NCBI GenBank assembly: GCA_964633715.1
Contig: CAZWHQ010000009.1
Coordinates: 33,990-97,989 of the forward strand
DNA from: JAUWVG01 sp964633715
GTDB taxonomy: Bacteria > Acidobacteriota > Aminicenantia > Aminicenantales > Aminicenantaceae
Length of the DNA stretch: 64,000 nucleotides
Direction of reading: 5' to 3'
The position numbers and the translations under genes were made by a program. Under the pieces are notes generated by a model. It was given only the letters and a program-made list of their open reading frames with translations. It was not told the origin of the DNA and did not search any database. Positions 27,197 through 35,311 of this stretch are shown piece by piece. Positions within the stretch are counted from its first letter, which is position 1. The number at the start of each line of letters is the position of its first letter.

Positions 27197-27260
27197 GGGC
27201 TCTGGCCTCAAAATCCAGATCACTGGGCGGTGAGTGTGGGTTTGACTCCCTCCACCGGCA
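27197..27260 (+). pseudogene. Degenerate tRNA-Leu(CAA)-like 3' part
   Basis: CTGG-CCTCAAAA-TCCAG forms an anticodon arm with CAA at the anticodon place. A CACT/AGTG variable-arm-like hairpin, a TTTGACT T-loop-like segment and a ...CCACCGGCA 3' end follow. There is no matching 5' acceptor strand upstream. It looks like a decayed tRNA-Leu fragment 36 bp after the intact one. No gene is seen from 27261 to 27438. Confidence 0.5.
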
Positions 27261-27438
27261 CTAGTTTTCCCCTATAACTTACTGGATTTACACAGGTTCG
27301 TGATTTCACCTCTGATACCGTTTAGCCAACGCTTTTAACAATTTTTTGGCTCGGATTTGGCACGAGAGGAGATGTGCATGAGATTTTTTCTGTTCTTTTA
27401 TTATGCTATATTAGATGCAATTCATACAGGAGGACAAA

Positions 27439-27789
27439 ATGACTGATGATCTATATGCAGAATTTAGAAAATTGAGCCCAAAAGTAACAGGCGGGCTTGT
27501 TAGAATGAGAGAGGACACATTTAAAGACGCCTCAGTCCCTGCCAAATATAAAATCTTAGCTGCCCTGGTTGCTGTGGTAGTTACAAAATGTGAGCCCTGT
27601 TTACGAGCTTACACCAAGATGGCTTATCAAGCTGGAGCGACTCTGGACGAGTTAGTGGAATTTCTCAATGTTGCCATCACGGAAGGAGGATGTCCAGGAG
27701 AAACATGGGCACTTAAATCTTTCCAGACTTACAAGGAATTAGAACAGGGAAAAGAGATAAAAGAGGAATTGTGTTGTAAATCTGAATAA
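27439..27789 (+). CDS. AhpD/carboxymuconolactone-decarboxylase-family protein
   Basis: About 116 residues with the CMD/AhpD core and redox pair CEPC (VVTKCEPCLRAYTKMAYQAGA), typical of small alkylhydroperoxidase-like proteins. A further CCKSE end carries two cysteines. The start at 27439 follows ACAGGAGGACAAA. A truncated second copy of its 3' end lies at 29212. Members commonly occur in arsenic and metal gene clusters; the exact reaction is not known. Confidence 0.8.
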   Translation: MTDDLYAEFRKLSPKVTGGLVRMREDTFKDASVPAKYKILAALVAVVVTKCEPCLRAYTKMAYQAGATLDELVEFLNVAITEGGCPGETWALKSFQTYKELEQGKEIKEELCCKSE

Positions 27790-27849
27790 ATTTTCCTTGG
27801 ATGTTGAGATAAACAGAAATGTGATTCAATAATTCTTTGTGAGGATAGA

Positions 27850-28542
27850 ATGCTGAGTATAAAACCAGAATCGACCGAGCGAACGAAGAGAATTTTTCAA
27901 GAAGCTTGTTATACTGAGAATATGGAAGCCAAATTTGGTAGGACTCTTACGAATGATGAAAATGTTGTAAGAAAATATATATTGAGACAAACTCCTATCC
28001 TTGGCAGAGTGCCTTCTGCAGTTGAGATATGCGAAGGATTCAACCATTTCAAAAAAGGAAAAATTAAGGAAATATTGAATGAGCTGGATAGATTCGATGC
28101 TATTCACTTAGATGAGATCAAATCGAACATTGTCGCGGCATACCCATTTTCCAGCGTTGCCACCTCTCATAAGGTTTCTTTTAAAAGGAAAGAATTTAAA
28201 AGAGTTTTCGCTATGTGTGCGATTGATGCACTGGGAATAAATTTTATGTTTGATACGGATGTTTCTATAGGATCGCTATGTTTCCATTGTGACGAGAAAA
28301 TTGAAATCGATGTACAAGATGAGGAGATAATATCACTGAGCCCAAAGAGTACGGTAGTTTGGTGCGATATGGAATATTCGAAGTGTGCTGCAACATCTCT
28401 CTGCAGAAATATCAATTTTTTCTCCTCTGAAGAACATTTTGAGAAGTGGCAGATAGAAAAACCTAAAAGAAAAGGATATTTGCTGAAAATACAAGAAGCC
28501 TTCTATCTAGGAAAACTATTTTTTGAAAACAGATTGAAGTAG
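27850..28542 (+). CDS. Organomercurial lyase (MerB)-like protein
   Basis: 230 residues aligning with MerB along the C-terminal catalytic part: YPFSSVATSHKV, then MCAIDALGINFMFD (Cys plus Asp, corresponding to catalytic Cys96/Asp99), a CFHC pair, and LCRNINFFSSEEHFEKW, whose Cys corresponds to Cys159. The end IQEAFYLGKLFF also matches the family. MerB cleaves carbon-mercury bonds. No merA, merR or merT is present; neighbours are arsenic genes. The catalytic residues look complete, but the substrate in this setting is uncertain. Confidence 0.78.
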   Translation: MLSIKPESTERTKRIFQEACYTENMEAKFGRTLTNDENVVRKYILRQTPILGRVPSAVEICEGFNHFKKGKIKEILNELDRFDAIHLDEIKSNIVAAYPFSSVATSHKVSFKRKEFKRVFAMCAIDALGINFMFDTDVSIGSLCFHCDEKIEIDVQDEEIISLSPKSTVVWCDMEYSKCAATSLCRNINFFSSEEHFEKWQIEKPKRKGYLLKIQEAFYLGKLFFENRLK

Positions 28543-28578
28543 ATCAGCTGATATCTTTATAATGCTGGAACAATAAGC

Positions 28579-29130
28579 CTAAATTAAAAGAAAAGAAAAT
28601 CCTATCCATATAAACAAAAAACCAGCAATTCTGTTTAATGTCTTTTCCTTTAGAATTTTTGATATATAAATTGATAGAAAAATCGCTGCGGATGAGACTA
28701 TTGTTAAAGCAAGTATAACTCCAATGAAAACCATAAAACCATTGTATTTTGTAGCAAATAGTGCAGAAGCAATTTGTGTCTTATCTCCCCACTCCGCCAG
28801 AAATACTAATCCAAATCCAAGATAGAATGGATTGTTTATCTGAAAGTTTCTTTTTTTCCTTTCTCTATCAAATAGCAAAATGAAGATGCCAACAATTATG
28901 AAAATAACGGCTGCAAATACTTTTACAATTTTTTCAGGTACAATATTAGCAAGCCATTCTCCTGCTAAGATTGCAGCTCCATCAACGATAATGAAGGCTA
29001 AAATTATTCCCACTAAAAGGTGTCCATACTTTTTGGTTTTTGAGGCTAATAATAAAATGGATAGTTGTGTTTTATCCCCCAGTTCAGATATGACTATAAA
29101 GACTAGAGGGATAAATATATCGTCGATCAT
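28579..29130 (-). CDS. GDT1/TMEM165 (UPF0016) family cation transporter
   Basis: A 183-residue membrane protein of about six helices with the two duplicated signature motifs SELGDKTQLSIL and AEWGDKTQIASALF. This family moves Mn2+ or Ca2+ in exchange for protons. It converges with the MerB-like gene (36 bp apart). No yybP-ykoY-like riboswitch was recognised in the short upstream gap. Confidence 0.9.
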   Translation of the reverse strand: MIDDIFIPLVFIVISELGDKTQLSILLLASKTKKYGHLLVGIILAFIIVDGAAILAGEWLANIVPEKIVKVFAAVIFIIVGIFILLFDRERKKRNFQINNPFYLGFGLVFLAEWGDKTQIASALFATKYNGFMVFIGVILALTIVSSAAIFLSIYISKILKEKTLNRIAGFLFIWIGFSFLLI

Positions 29131-29211
29131 AGTTCTCCAAATATTACCATAATATTTCTAGATATTTTAAAACCTAGTGAAATTTTGTTTACGCTTAATT
29201 TCTTGATTTTG

Positions 29212-29340
29212 CCATAACAGAGGCTGGATGTCTGGGAGAGATGTGGGCACTTAAATCTTTCCAGGCTTACAAGGGATTAGAGAAGAGTAAAGAGATAAAA
29301 GAGGAATTGTGCTGCATAGTGGAAAATGATGAGTGCTATA
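29212..29340 (+). pseudogene. Truncated AhpD-like gene remnant
   Basis: This stretch is a diverged copy of the 3' third of the gene at 27439: both contain TGGGCACTTAAATCTTTCCA and GAGATAAAAGAGGAATTGTG. The decoded peptide (ITEAGCLGEMWALKSFQAYK..) parallels the intact protein, but there is no N-terminal part or start. With the intact gene it forms direct repeats around the merB-like and GDT1 genes. Confidence 0.75.
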
Positions 29341-29826
29341 TCACGCCGTTATTTCGAATTCTTCTGCGATCCAATCCTTTATTTCATCTCTTATGCGCCT
29401 GAATACTGACAGCGTATCTGCTGAACTGCCGTTATAAGAAGCCGGATCTTCAAAGCTTCGATGCAAGCACTTCATGCCTCCTGGAAAGAACGGACATGTC
29501 TCATTGGCGTGGTCGCAGACTGTAATCACATAATCGAATTTTTGCTCCAAGAACTCATTTATGCTCTTTGATCGATATTTTGAGATGTCGATGCCGATTT
29601 CGGACATAACTTAAACAGCATAAGGATTGACGATGGTTGGTTTGGTTCCCGCGCTGTGCGCTTCGTATTGATTCCCGTAAAGCGAATTTAAAAGTCCTTC
29701 AGCCATTTGAGAGCGAGCCGAATTATTAGTGCAAACAAAAAGAACAGATTTCTTTTCCGATTTGAGATTTATTTCATCAAAACTTTGGCTTAAACCAGCC
29801 TTGTGTTCGCAAACAGATCCTGACAA
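29341..29826 (-). pseudogene. arsC: Arsenate reductase (LMW-phosphatase type) split by an in-frame stop
   Basis: Two same-frame pieces make one thioredoxin-coupled type ArsC. The first (29826-29611) has the P-loop VCTNNSARSQMAEG (CX5R) and ends NPYAV. The second (29607-29341) starts with ATG, MSEIGIDIS, and carries VCDHANETCPFFPG with the two redox cysteines. Between them is TAA where the family has a Lys codon (NPYAVKVM), a single AAA-to-TAA change. The ATG lies 3 bp after the stop, so reinitiation could give a two-part protein. The first piece overlaps acr3 by 50 bp and starts at TTG, so its true start is uncertain. Confidence 0.75.
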
Positions 29827-30967
29827 GCATCAGCATCACCGGGACTTCAATGAGGACGCCTACGACCGTTGCTAATGCTGCTCCTGACGAGAGGCCAAAA
29901 AGCATGACTGCTGTAGCAATAGCCACCTCAAAGTGATTTGATGCTCCTATCATGGCTGAAGGAGCAGCGTCTCTGTACGATAATTTCAAGATCTTTCCGA
30001 GTCCATATGCGATCCAGAATATGAGGTTCGTCTGGATAAAAAGCGGAACAGCGATCCATAGTATAGTTAAAGGATTTGAGAGAATCACTTCGCCTTTGAA
30101 GGAAAATAAAAGAACCAGAGTGATAAGTAAGGCCACAATTGTAATAGGCGTGAGAAGATGTAAAAATTTGGTTTTAAACCAGGTTTCACCTTTTTTGACT
30201 ATTAGAAGTTTACGGGAAACATACCCTGCAACGAGAGGTAGGGCGACGTATATTCCAATAGACAACAAAAGGGCTTGCCAGGGAACTGGCAGGCGTCCAA
30301 TGCCAAGAAAGAATCCGCCCATTGGACCATAGAGTAACAACATTGTAAAGGAGTTGATGGCAACCATGATGAGCGTATGGCCGTCATTGCCCTTGGCAAG
30401 GTATCCCCAGACAAGAACCATTGCTGTACAGGGGGCTATTCCCAAAAGAAGACATCCTGCGAGAAAGCTCCGCCATAGAGGGATGGCCAGCATTTTTACT
30501 CCTTCGTGCATTACAACGGTTCCTACTCCATGAGTAGCTCCCACAGGCAGATCAAGCCCTAGAGGCATTTTGACAATGTCAATTGCCTCTGTTCCGATAA
30601 ACGAGTTAAAAACAAAGCCAAGGAAGAAAAGGGATATGGCGTACATGGTGAACGGTTTTATCGCCCAATTGACAACTAAGGTCAAGCTCACCGGTTTGAG
30701 ATTTTTACCGGCCTTGAGGACTTCCGCAAAATCGATTTTAACCATGATGGGATACATCATAAAAAAGAGACAAACGGCAATGGGAATGGAAACCACCGGG
30801 GCTTCATTGACATGAATGGCAAGGCCATCAAGAAATGTCGCGACTTTCGGTGCAAATTTCCCGAGAATGATTCCGACAACTATACATAAAATAACCCAGA
30901 CGCTTAAGTACCGTTCAAATGAGCTCAAACCTTTAGGTTGCTTGTTAATACAGGCTTTCTCTTCCAT
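29777..30967 (-). CDS. acr3: Arsenite efflux permease, Acr3 family
   Basis: A 396-residue membrane protein with about ten helices. Acr3 hallmarks are visible: MMYPIMVKIDF, the cysteine-containing GIAPCTAMVLVWGYLAKG and PSAMIGASNHFEVAIATAV. Acr3 exports As(III) with the proton-motive force. An AAGGAGG site precedes the start. The downstream arsC overlaps its end. The unit reads from ArsR through the P-type ATPase to this gene or starts separately; the 400-bp gap before it leaves room for its own promoter. Confidence 0.93.
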   Translation of the reverse strand: MEEKACINKQPKGLSSFERYLSVWVILCIVVGIILGKFAPKVATFLDGLAIHVNEAPVVSIPIAVCLFFMMYPIMVKIDFAEVLKAGKNLKPVSLTLVVNWAIKPFTMYAISLFFLGFVFNSFIGTEAIDIVKMPLGLDLPVGATHGVGTVVMHEGVKMLAIPLWRSFLAGCLLLGIAPCTAMVLVWGYLAKGNDGHTLIMVAINSFTMLLLYGPMGGFFLGIGRLPVPWQALLLSIGIYVALPLVAGYVSRKLLIVKKGETWFKTKFLHLLTPITIVALLITLVLLFSFKGEVILSNPLTILWIAVPLFIQTNLIFWIAYGLGKILKLSYRDAAPSAMIGASNHFEVAIATAVMLFGLSSGAALATVVGVLIEVPVMLMLVRICLRTQGWFKPKF

Positions 30968-31367
30968 TCTTTTTCCTCCTTTTCGCCCATTCGTTCAAAT
31001 GATTAGATTGGACACATATATTAAATTCTACTTTTGCCGATCGGATTCGTCCCAGCGTTTTTTCTTATTCGTTTCTTGGCAGACATCTCTTTCCATTTTC
31101 TGAAAAAAGTTCTCGATTTCCGGATACCCCAGATAAAACCATAGCAAAAAAGAAAATAACAAAGTCCTGTGTTCCCACAATATTGACACATTATTTATTT
31201 TCTATCCTTGCCCCATGGAATAATCCGCTCAAAAGGCACCACTCCCATCAATTTTTTGACTTTTTGTTTAATAACATCTCTTACTAATCGTGTTTTTTTA
31301 AACTTTTCTTAAGGATGCCTACCAAAACGTGAAGGATCTGGATAGCTCCAGTGGTACTCTAGCTTCA
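30968..31367. other. Intergenic region between acr3 and the P-type ATPase
   Basis: No supported gene. On the minus strand 31308-31195 is open for 37 codons with a protein-like composition (TRLVRDVIKQKVKKLMGVV) but no proper start, perhaps a relic. A small inverted pair CATT/AATG lies near 30992 upstream of acr3. Confidence 0.35.
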
Positions 31368-33290
31368 TCATTGCCCCCTCTTTTCTCCAATATCACGAAA
31401 AGGATTCGACTTCGCCCACAACAAAAGGGTCGAACTAATGACTACTGTAATACAACCTGCCTCCTGAAAAATCACTGCCAGGACTGGAGTGAGCATTCCC
31501 AAGCTTCCAAGAGCAAGTCCTATCGTGTTGTAAATAATAGAAAAGAAGATATTGAGTTTGATACGCTGGAAAACCTTTCTTGACATCCATATTAAGTCTA
31601 CGATCCGCAATAGATTATCATTTATCAGGGTCACATCCGCAGTTTCAATGGCCACATCAGTCCCCCCCGCACCCATGGCAATGCCAACATCCGCTATGGC
31701 CAGAGACGGAGCATCGTTAATGCCATCGCCAATCATTCCGACAATATGCCCTTTATTTTTAAGTCTTTTAACAAACTGTTGTTTCTGTTCGGGCAGAAGG
31801 TCAGCCTGGAAATCGTCCACGCCAATCTGCTCTGAAACCGACTTTGCCACTCTGTGATTATCTCCGGTGAGCATTGTAATATTCTGGATGCCAATGTCCT
31901 TCTTCAATGACGCAATGGCTATGGAAGTTTCGGGACGAATCTCATCGGCAATAGCAACCAAACCGATGGGCTTCCTGTCGTTAACAACGAGAATAGGAGT
32001 ATTGCCTCGTGCAGCCTGTTCCGCAACTTTTCGCTTGATTTCTCCAGTGATGGAGACTCTATGGTTGCGGAGAAATTCCACATTGCCGACTAAGATTTCC
32101 TTGTTATTCCATTCAGCGGCTACGCCCATTCCGGGCTCAATCTTAAACTTATCCGGGTCAGGAACTTCAATGTTGCGTTCTCTCGTAAGAGCCATGACTG
32201 CTCTGGCCAGGGGATGCTCGGAGTATTTTTCGGCTACTGCAGCTAGACGTAGAATATCTTTTTCAGGCATGCCGTCGAAGGAAACCATATCTGTTACCTT
32301 TGGCCTTCCAAAGGTGAATGTGCCCGTCTTGTCAACCAGGAGCGTGTTGAGTTTTCCAGTAAGCTCAAGGAATATTCCTCCTTTGACAAGCACAGCCTGG
32401 CGGGCCAGGTTGGAGATACCGGCAGTAACTGCTGTAGGAGTGGCTATGGCAAAGGCACAGGGACAGGCCACCAGAAGAACGGACACGGCGACTTTAATAT
32501 CTCCGGACGTGAGAAAGCCTATGACTGCCAGGATCAGCACGATGGGAAGAAACCATGTAGTAAAACGGTCAGCGACATTCTGTATTGGAGCCTTTGTTTC
32601 TTGTGCTGCCTCCACGAGATGGACGATTCTGGCTAATGTAGTATCCTTACCGGTCCTGGTGGTCCGGATTTCCAGACGTCCCGATTCATTTAATGTCCCG
32701 CTGAAGACCTCGCTTCCGATAAACTTCTCAACCGGCATTGACTCCCCTGTAATGGGGGCCTGGTTAACGCTACTTGCTCCAGCCACGACAACTCCGTCCA
32801 CTGAAATACGGTCCCCGGGTCTTACAATTACGACATCCCCAACGTGAACTTCACTCAAGGGGACAGAAACTTCATTTTCTCCCCGCCGGACCGTCGTCAT
32901 CTTGGGAGTCAGGTCCAGAAGATTTCTGATACTCTTGCGGGTTTTGTCCAAGGTATAGGATTCCAAGGCCCCGGCTACGGCCATGATAAATACGATGATT
33001 GCTGCTGCCCTAAATTCACCAACCGCAGCAGTGGCAATGAGAGCAACCGTAACGAAAACGTTGACCGTTATTCTTCGGTTATATATATCTTTGAATCCCG
33101 CGATGAACCGCTGGAAGCCTCCGAACAATGTTGCAACCAGTGCAAGTCCTGCATTTAGAAAATACGGACCGATTCCCAAGTATGCCATCATCCAGCTTAC
33201 CAGAATGAGAATCCCGACAATGCCTGGAACAGCGGCTAACACGATCACTTCTCTGTATCGAGTAAATTTTCTCGCTTGTACTTCCTCCAT
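31368..33290 (-). CDS. Heavy-metal-translocating P1B-type ATPase
   Basis: A 640-residue pump lacking an N-terminal CxxC metal-binding domain. In order: ITGESMPVEK (actuator TGE), the membrane metal motif ACPCAFAIATP, DKTGTFTFG with the phosphorylated Asp, SEHPLARAV, MLTGDNH and GDGINDAPSLAIADVGIAMG. The last helix has GCITVVISS. The CPC motif fits Cu, Zn, Cd or Pb export; the ion cannot be fixed by eye. It lies between the Cys-rich peptide and acr3, downstream of arsR, so metalloid-responsive control is likely. Confidence 0.9.
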   Translation of the reverse strand: MEEVQARKFTRYREVIVLAAVPGIVGILILVSWMMAYLGIGPYFLNAGLALVATLFGGFQRFIAGFKDIYNRRITVNVFVTVALIATAAVGEFRAAAIIVFIMAVAGALESYTLDKTRKSIRNLLDLTPKMTTVRRGENEVSVPLSEVHVGDVVIVRPGDRISVDGVVVAGASSVNQAPITGESMPVEKFIGSEVFSGTLNESGRLEIRTTRTGKDTTLARIVHLVEAAQETKAPIQNVADRFTTWFLPIVLILAVIGFLTSGDIKVAVSVLLVACPCAFAIATPTAVTAGISNLARQAVLVKGGIFLELTGKLNTLLVDKTGTFTFGRPKVTDMVSFDGMPEKDILRLAAVAEKYSEHPLARAVMALTRERNIEVPDPDKFKIEPGMGVAAEWNNKEILVGNVEFLRNHRVSITGEIKRKVAEQAARGNTPILVVNDRKPIGLVAIADEIRPETSIAIASLKKDIGIQNITMLTGDNHRVAKSVSEQIGVDDFQADLLPEQKQQFVKRLKNKGHIVGMIGDGINDAPSLAIADVGIAMGAGGTDVAIETADVTLINDNLLRIVDLIWMSRKVFQRIKLNIFFSIIYNTIGLALGSLGMLTPVLAVIFQEAGCITVVISSTLLLWAKSNPFRDIGEKRGQ

Positions 33291-33361
33291 AATCTAAAAC
33301 ACTCCTTAGTAAGTAGACGTTAACTTTTCCTGAGAGCGAATGCCCCTGATGCCACTAAACT

Positions 33362-33526
33362 CTACTTCTTTTCGGTTTTATCAGAACCTTTAGTGCCTTC
33401 AATGGGTGCTTTATCGTTTTCTTTTTCACCACCGCAGGTCTCTCCCGGTCCGCAGCACCCGCCAGTTTTGTTCATGGATTCCTTGATCACAGCCAACAGC
33501 CCCTTTTTCTTCTTTTCGATATTAAT
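33362..33526 (-). CDS. Small Cys-rich peptide (CCGPGETC motif) in the ars cluster
   Basis: About 54 residues: a basic N-terminal helix (EKKKKGLLAVIKESM), the cluster GGCCGPGETCGG, and a charged tail. A perfect AGGAGGTGA ribosome site (33540-33532), which includes the arsR stop, precedes it. The best-spaced in-frame start is an ATT at 33526; an ATG farther up at 33577 would overlap arsR. Small CC-x-C proteins are frequent companions of ars genes and could bind As(III) or metal; this is inference. Confidence 0.55.
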   Translation of the reverse strand: MNIEKKKKGLLAVIKESMNKTGGCCGPGETCGGEKENDKAPIEGTKGSDKTEKK

Positions 33527-33531
33527 ATTAA

Positions 33532-33915
33532 TCACCTCCTCGATGACAGATGGGGATTTCGTATCCCCATTACGCATTTTCCGTTTTCTCGCACTTCTAA
33601 GCGTTTATTTAATTTTTCATAATCTACTCTTAATGTTCGTGCTGGGATTGAAGTTATGGCTGAAAAAAAATTGGTCATAAACAAATCTTTCTTTCTTGTT
33701 AAGGAAAAATACTTCCAACGCCCCTTTTTGGTTTCCTCAACCAGTCCGGCGTTTTTCAGTACTTTAAGGTGCCTTGAAACGTTATATTGGGGTTCCTCTA
33801 AAGCATCCACGATCTCACAAACACAAATTGACTCTTTGCTTGAGATGAGCAGAGAAAGAATCCGGACTCTTGTTTCATCGCTAAGAGCCTTGAATATCTC
33901 TATAAATTGTTTCAT
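33532..33915 (-). CDS. arsR: ArsR/SmtB-family repressor
   Basis: A 127-residue winged-helix repressor. The arsenic-type metal site CVC is present in ESICVCEIVDAL, the recognition helix is QYNVSRHLKVLKNAGLV, and the wing GRWKYFSL. A further Cys (GKCVMG) near the C-terminus may complete the As(III) site. It should leave its operator when As(III) binds. It is first in the minus-strand unit leading to the Cys-rich peptide and the P-type ATPase. Confidence 0.9.
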   Translation of the reverse strand: MKQFIEIFKALSDETRVRILSLLISSKESICVCEIVDALEEPQYNVSRHLKVLKNAGLVEETKKGRWKYFSLTRKKDLFMTNFFSAITSIPARTLRVDYEKLNKRLEVRENGKCVMGIRNPHLSSRR

Positions 33916-33922
33916 TTTATTG

Positions 33923-33977
33923 CATGCATGATTGCGCTACTATGCATGTATTATAGCGTAAGAGATTATATAGTCAA
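33923..33977 (-). promoter_or_regulatory. arsR promoter with overlapping operator
   Basis: Minus strand: TTGACT (33977-33972), 16-bp spacer, TATAAT (33955-33950). Right after it, ATGCATG (33942-33948) and CATGCAT (33923-33929) form an inverted repeat, and CGCTA/TAGCG forms a second overlapping dyad across the -10. This is a typical place for an ArsR operator. There is no clear ribosome site, so the leader is short. Confidence 0.65.
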
Positions 33978-34311
33978 TTGTCAATATTTAATCTACTTAA
34001 GTTCAAATGTAAGAAATTATTTCACTTAATCAAAATTCCTGATGTCTTATTGATTTTGTACCAATCAAGAGTTTGAGGTATCTCTAGCTCAAGTTATCCC
34101 TTTCTAAAAAAATATGAAAACAAGATAATACTGGAGATAGCGAGGGTCTAGTAGGTTTATAATCAAATATATTTACTCAGAAAATGATGAACAAAAAGAA
34201 AATGGGATACTTATGTAATGCTAGAGTGAAAATTGTACAAAGTTTGTACTAAGGACATGTATTGGAATAACTCAAGAAACTGAAGAATGAAGGATTGAAT
34301 TGTAGCTTTTA

Positions 34312-34339
34312 TTGACTTTCCTGAGATTTTTTTTATAAA
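34312..34339 (+). promoter_or_regulatory. Sigma-70 promoter before the AioX-like gene
   Basis: TTGACT (34312-34317), 16-bp spacer, TATAAA (34334-34339), about 40 bp before the start codon. 33978-34311 shows no gene. Confidence 0.55.
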
Positions 34340-34381
34340 ATCTCCAAAGGATTCATATTGATCCTATAGAAAAACTTTAAA

Positions 34382-35311
34382 ATGAAAATAATTTGGCCTA
34401 TTTTATTGCTAGGTTTCGTTGTTCTTACGACGTTTATTTCGTGTAGGGAGAATGAAGCCCAACAGTACGTTAAAGTCAATTTTTCGAAAAAATCAGAATT
34501 TCGTAATAACACTGAAGAATTCAGCGCACCTTTGCGGGCTTCTGTTTCAGCAATGATTTCCCCTGAAGAAAATTTTATCTACTTCAACGGAATCTTTGAG
34601 TATATCGCAGCGAAGGTTGGCAGAAGTTTAAAATTCGTACAAAGAAATAGCTACAATGAAGTCATTGATTTACTCCAATCTCGAGAAATAGATATTGCTT
34701 TTCTGTGTTCAGGTGCTTATATTGAAGCAAACAAAATTTTTAATGCCGAAATTATTGCCATTCCTGAAGTGGATGGGAAGTCAACATATAAATCCTATCT
34801 TGTTGTTCTGGATGATTCGGGCTTGAAGAATATTAACGGTTTAAAGGGAAAAAAAGTGGCCTTCACTGATCCCTTATCTAATACAGGATGCCTGTACCCT
34901 TCTTATTTATTAACAAAAATGGGACTCAGGCCAAAAGATTTTTTTCAGGACATTCTTTATACTTATGCTCATGATAATTCCATACAAGCTGTAAAACGCC
35001 AATTGGTGGATGGCGCATATGTCGACAGCCTCGTCTTTGATCAGTTAAAAAAGAATAATCCGTCTAGAGTATCAGGCTTGATTATCATTGATAGATCCCC
35101 TCCGTTTGGAATCCCTCCAATTGTTATGCACCCAGATATGGATCCAAATCTAAAAAGAAAAATTCAGGAGACAATGCTTTACATGGATCTGAACAGAAAG
35201 GGAAAAGAACTTTTATCCTTTGCGGGGATTGATCGTTTTGTAATTGGCAGAGACAAGGATTATGATTCAATTCGGGAGATGAAGCTTAATTTGTATCTGC
35301 CGGGTAAATGA
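34382..35311 (+). CDS. PhnD/AioX-like periplasmic substrate-binding lipoprotein
   Basis: 309 residues with a lipoprotein signal (LTTFISC, Cys21) and a PhnD-type type II binding-protein fold (FIYFNGIFEYIAAKVGR, KGKKVAFTDPLSNTGCLYPSYLL). It is followed with 4-bp overlaps by a histidine kinase and a sigma-54 regulator. That trio is the layout of the arsenite-sensing AioX-AioS-AioR and ArxXSR systems. A cysteine in AFLCSGAY is residue 109; AioX needs Cys108 for As(III) binding (recalled from the literature), so this may be the equivalent. Phosphonate, phosphite or another oxyanion remain possible ligands. Confidence 0.75.
   Translation: MKIIWPILLLGFVVLTTFISCRENEAQQYVKVNFSKKSEFRNNTEEFSAPLRASVSAMISPEENFIYFNGIFEYIAAKVGRSLKFVQRNSYNEVIDLLQSREIDIAFLCSGAYIEANKIFNAEIIAIPEVDGKSTYKSYLVVLDDSGLKNINGLKGKKVAFTDPLSNTGCLYPSYLLTKMGLRPKDFFQDILYTYAHDNSIQAVKRQLVDGAYVDSLVFDQLKKNNPSRVSGLIIIDRSPPFGIPPIVMHPDMDPNLKRKIQETMLYMDLNRKGKELLSFAGIDRFVIGRDKDYDSIREMKLNLYLPGK

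Noticed and set aside
27850..28542. Calling the locus a mer operon
   Set aside because: merA, merR, merT and merP are all absent.
31195..31308. 37-codon open frame on the minus strand between the P-type ATPase and acr3
   Set aside because: It has no start with a ribosome site and no recognised family; at most a relic.
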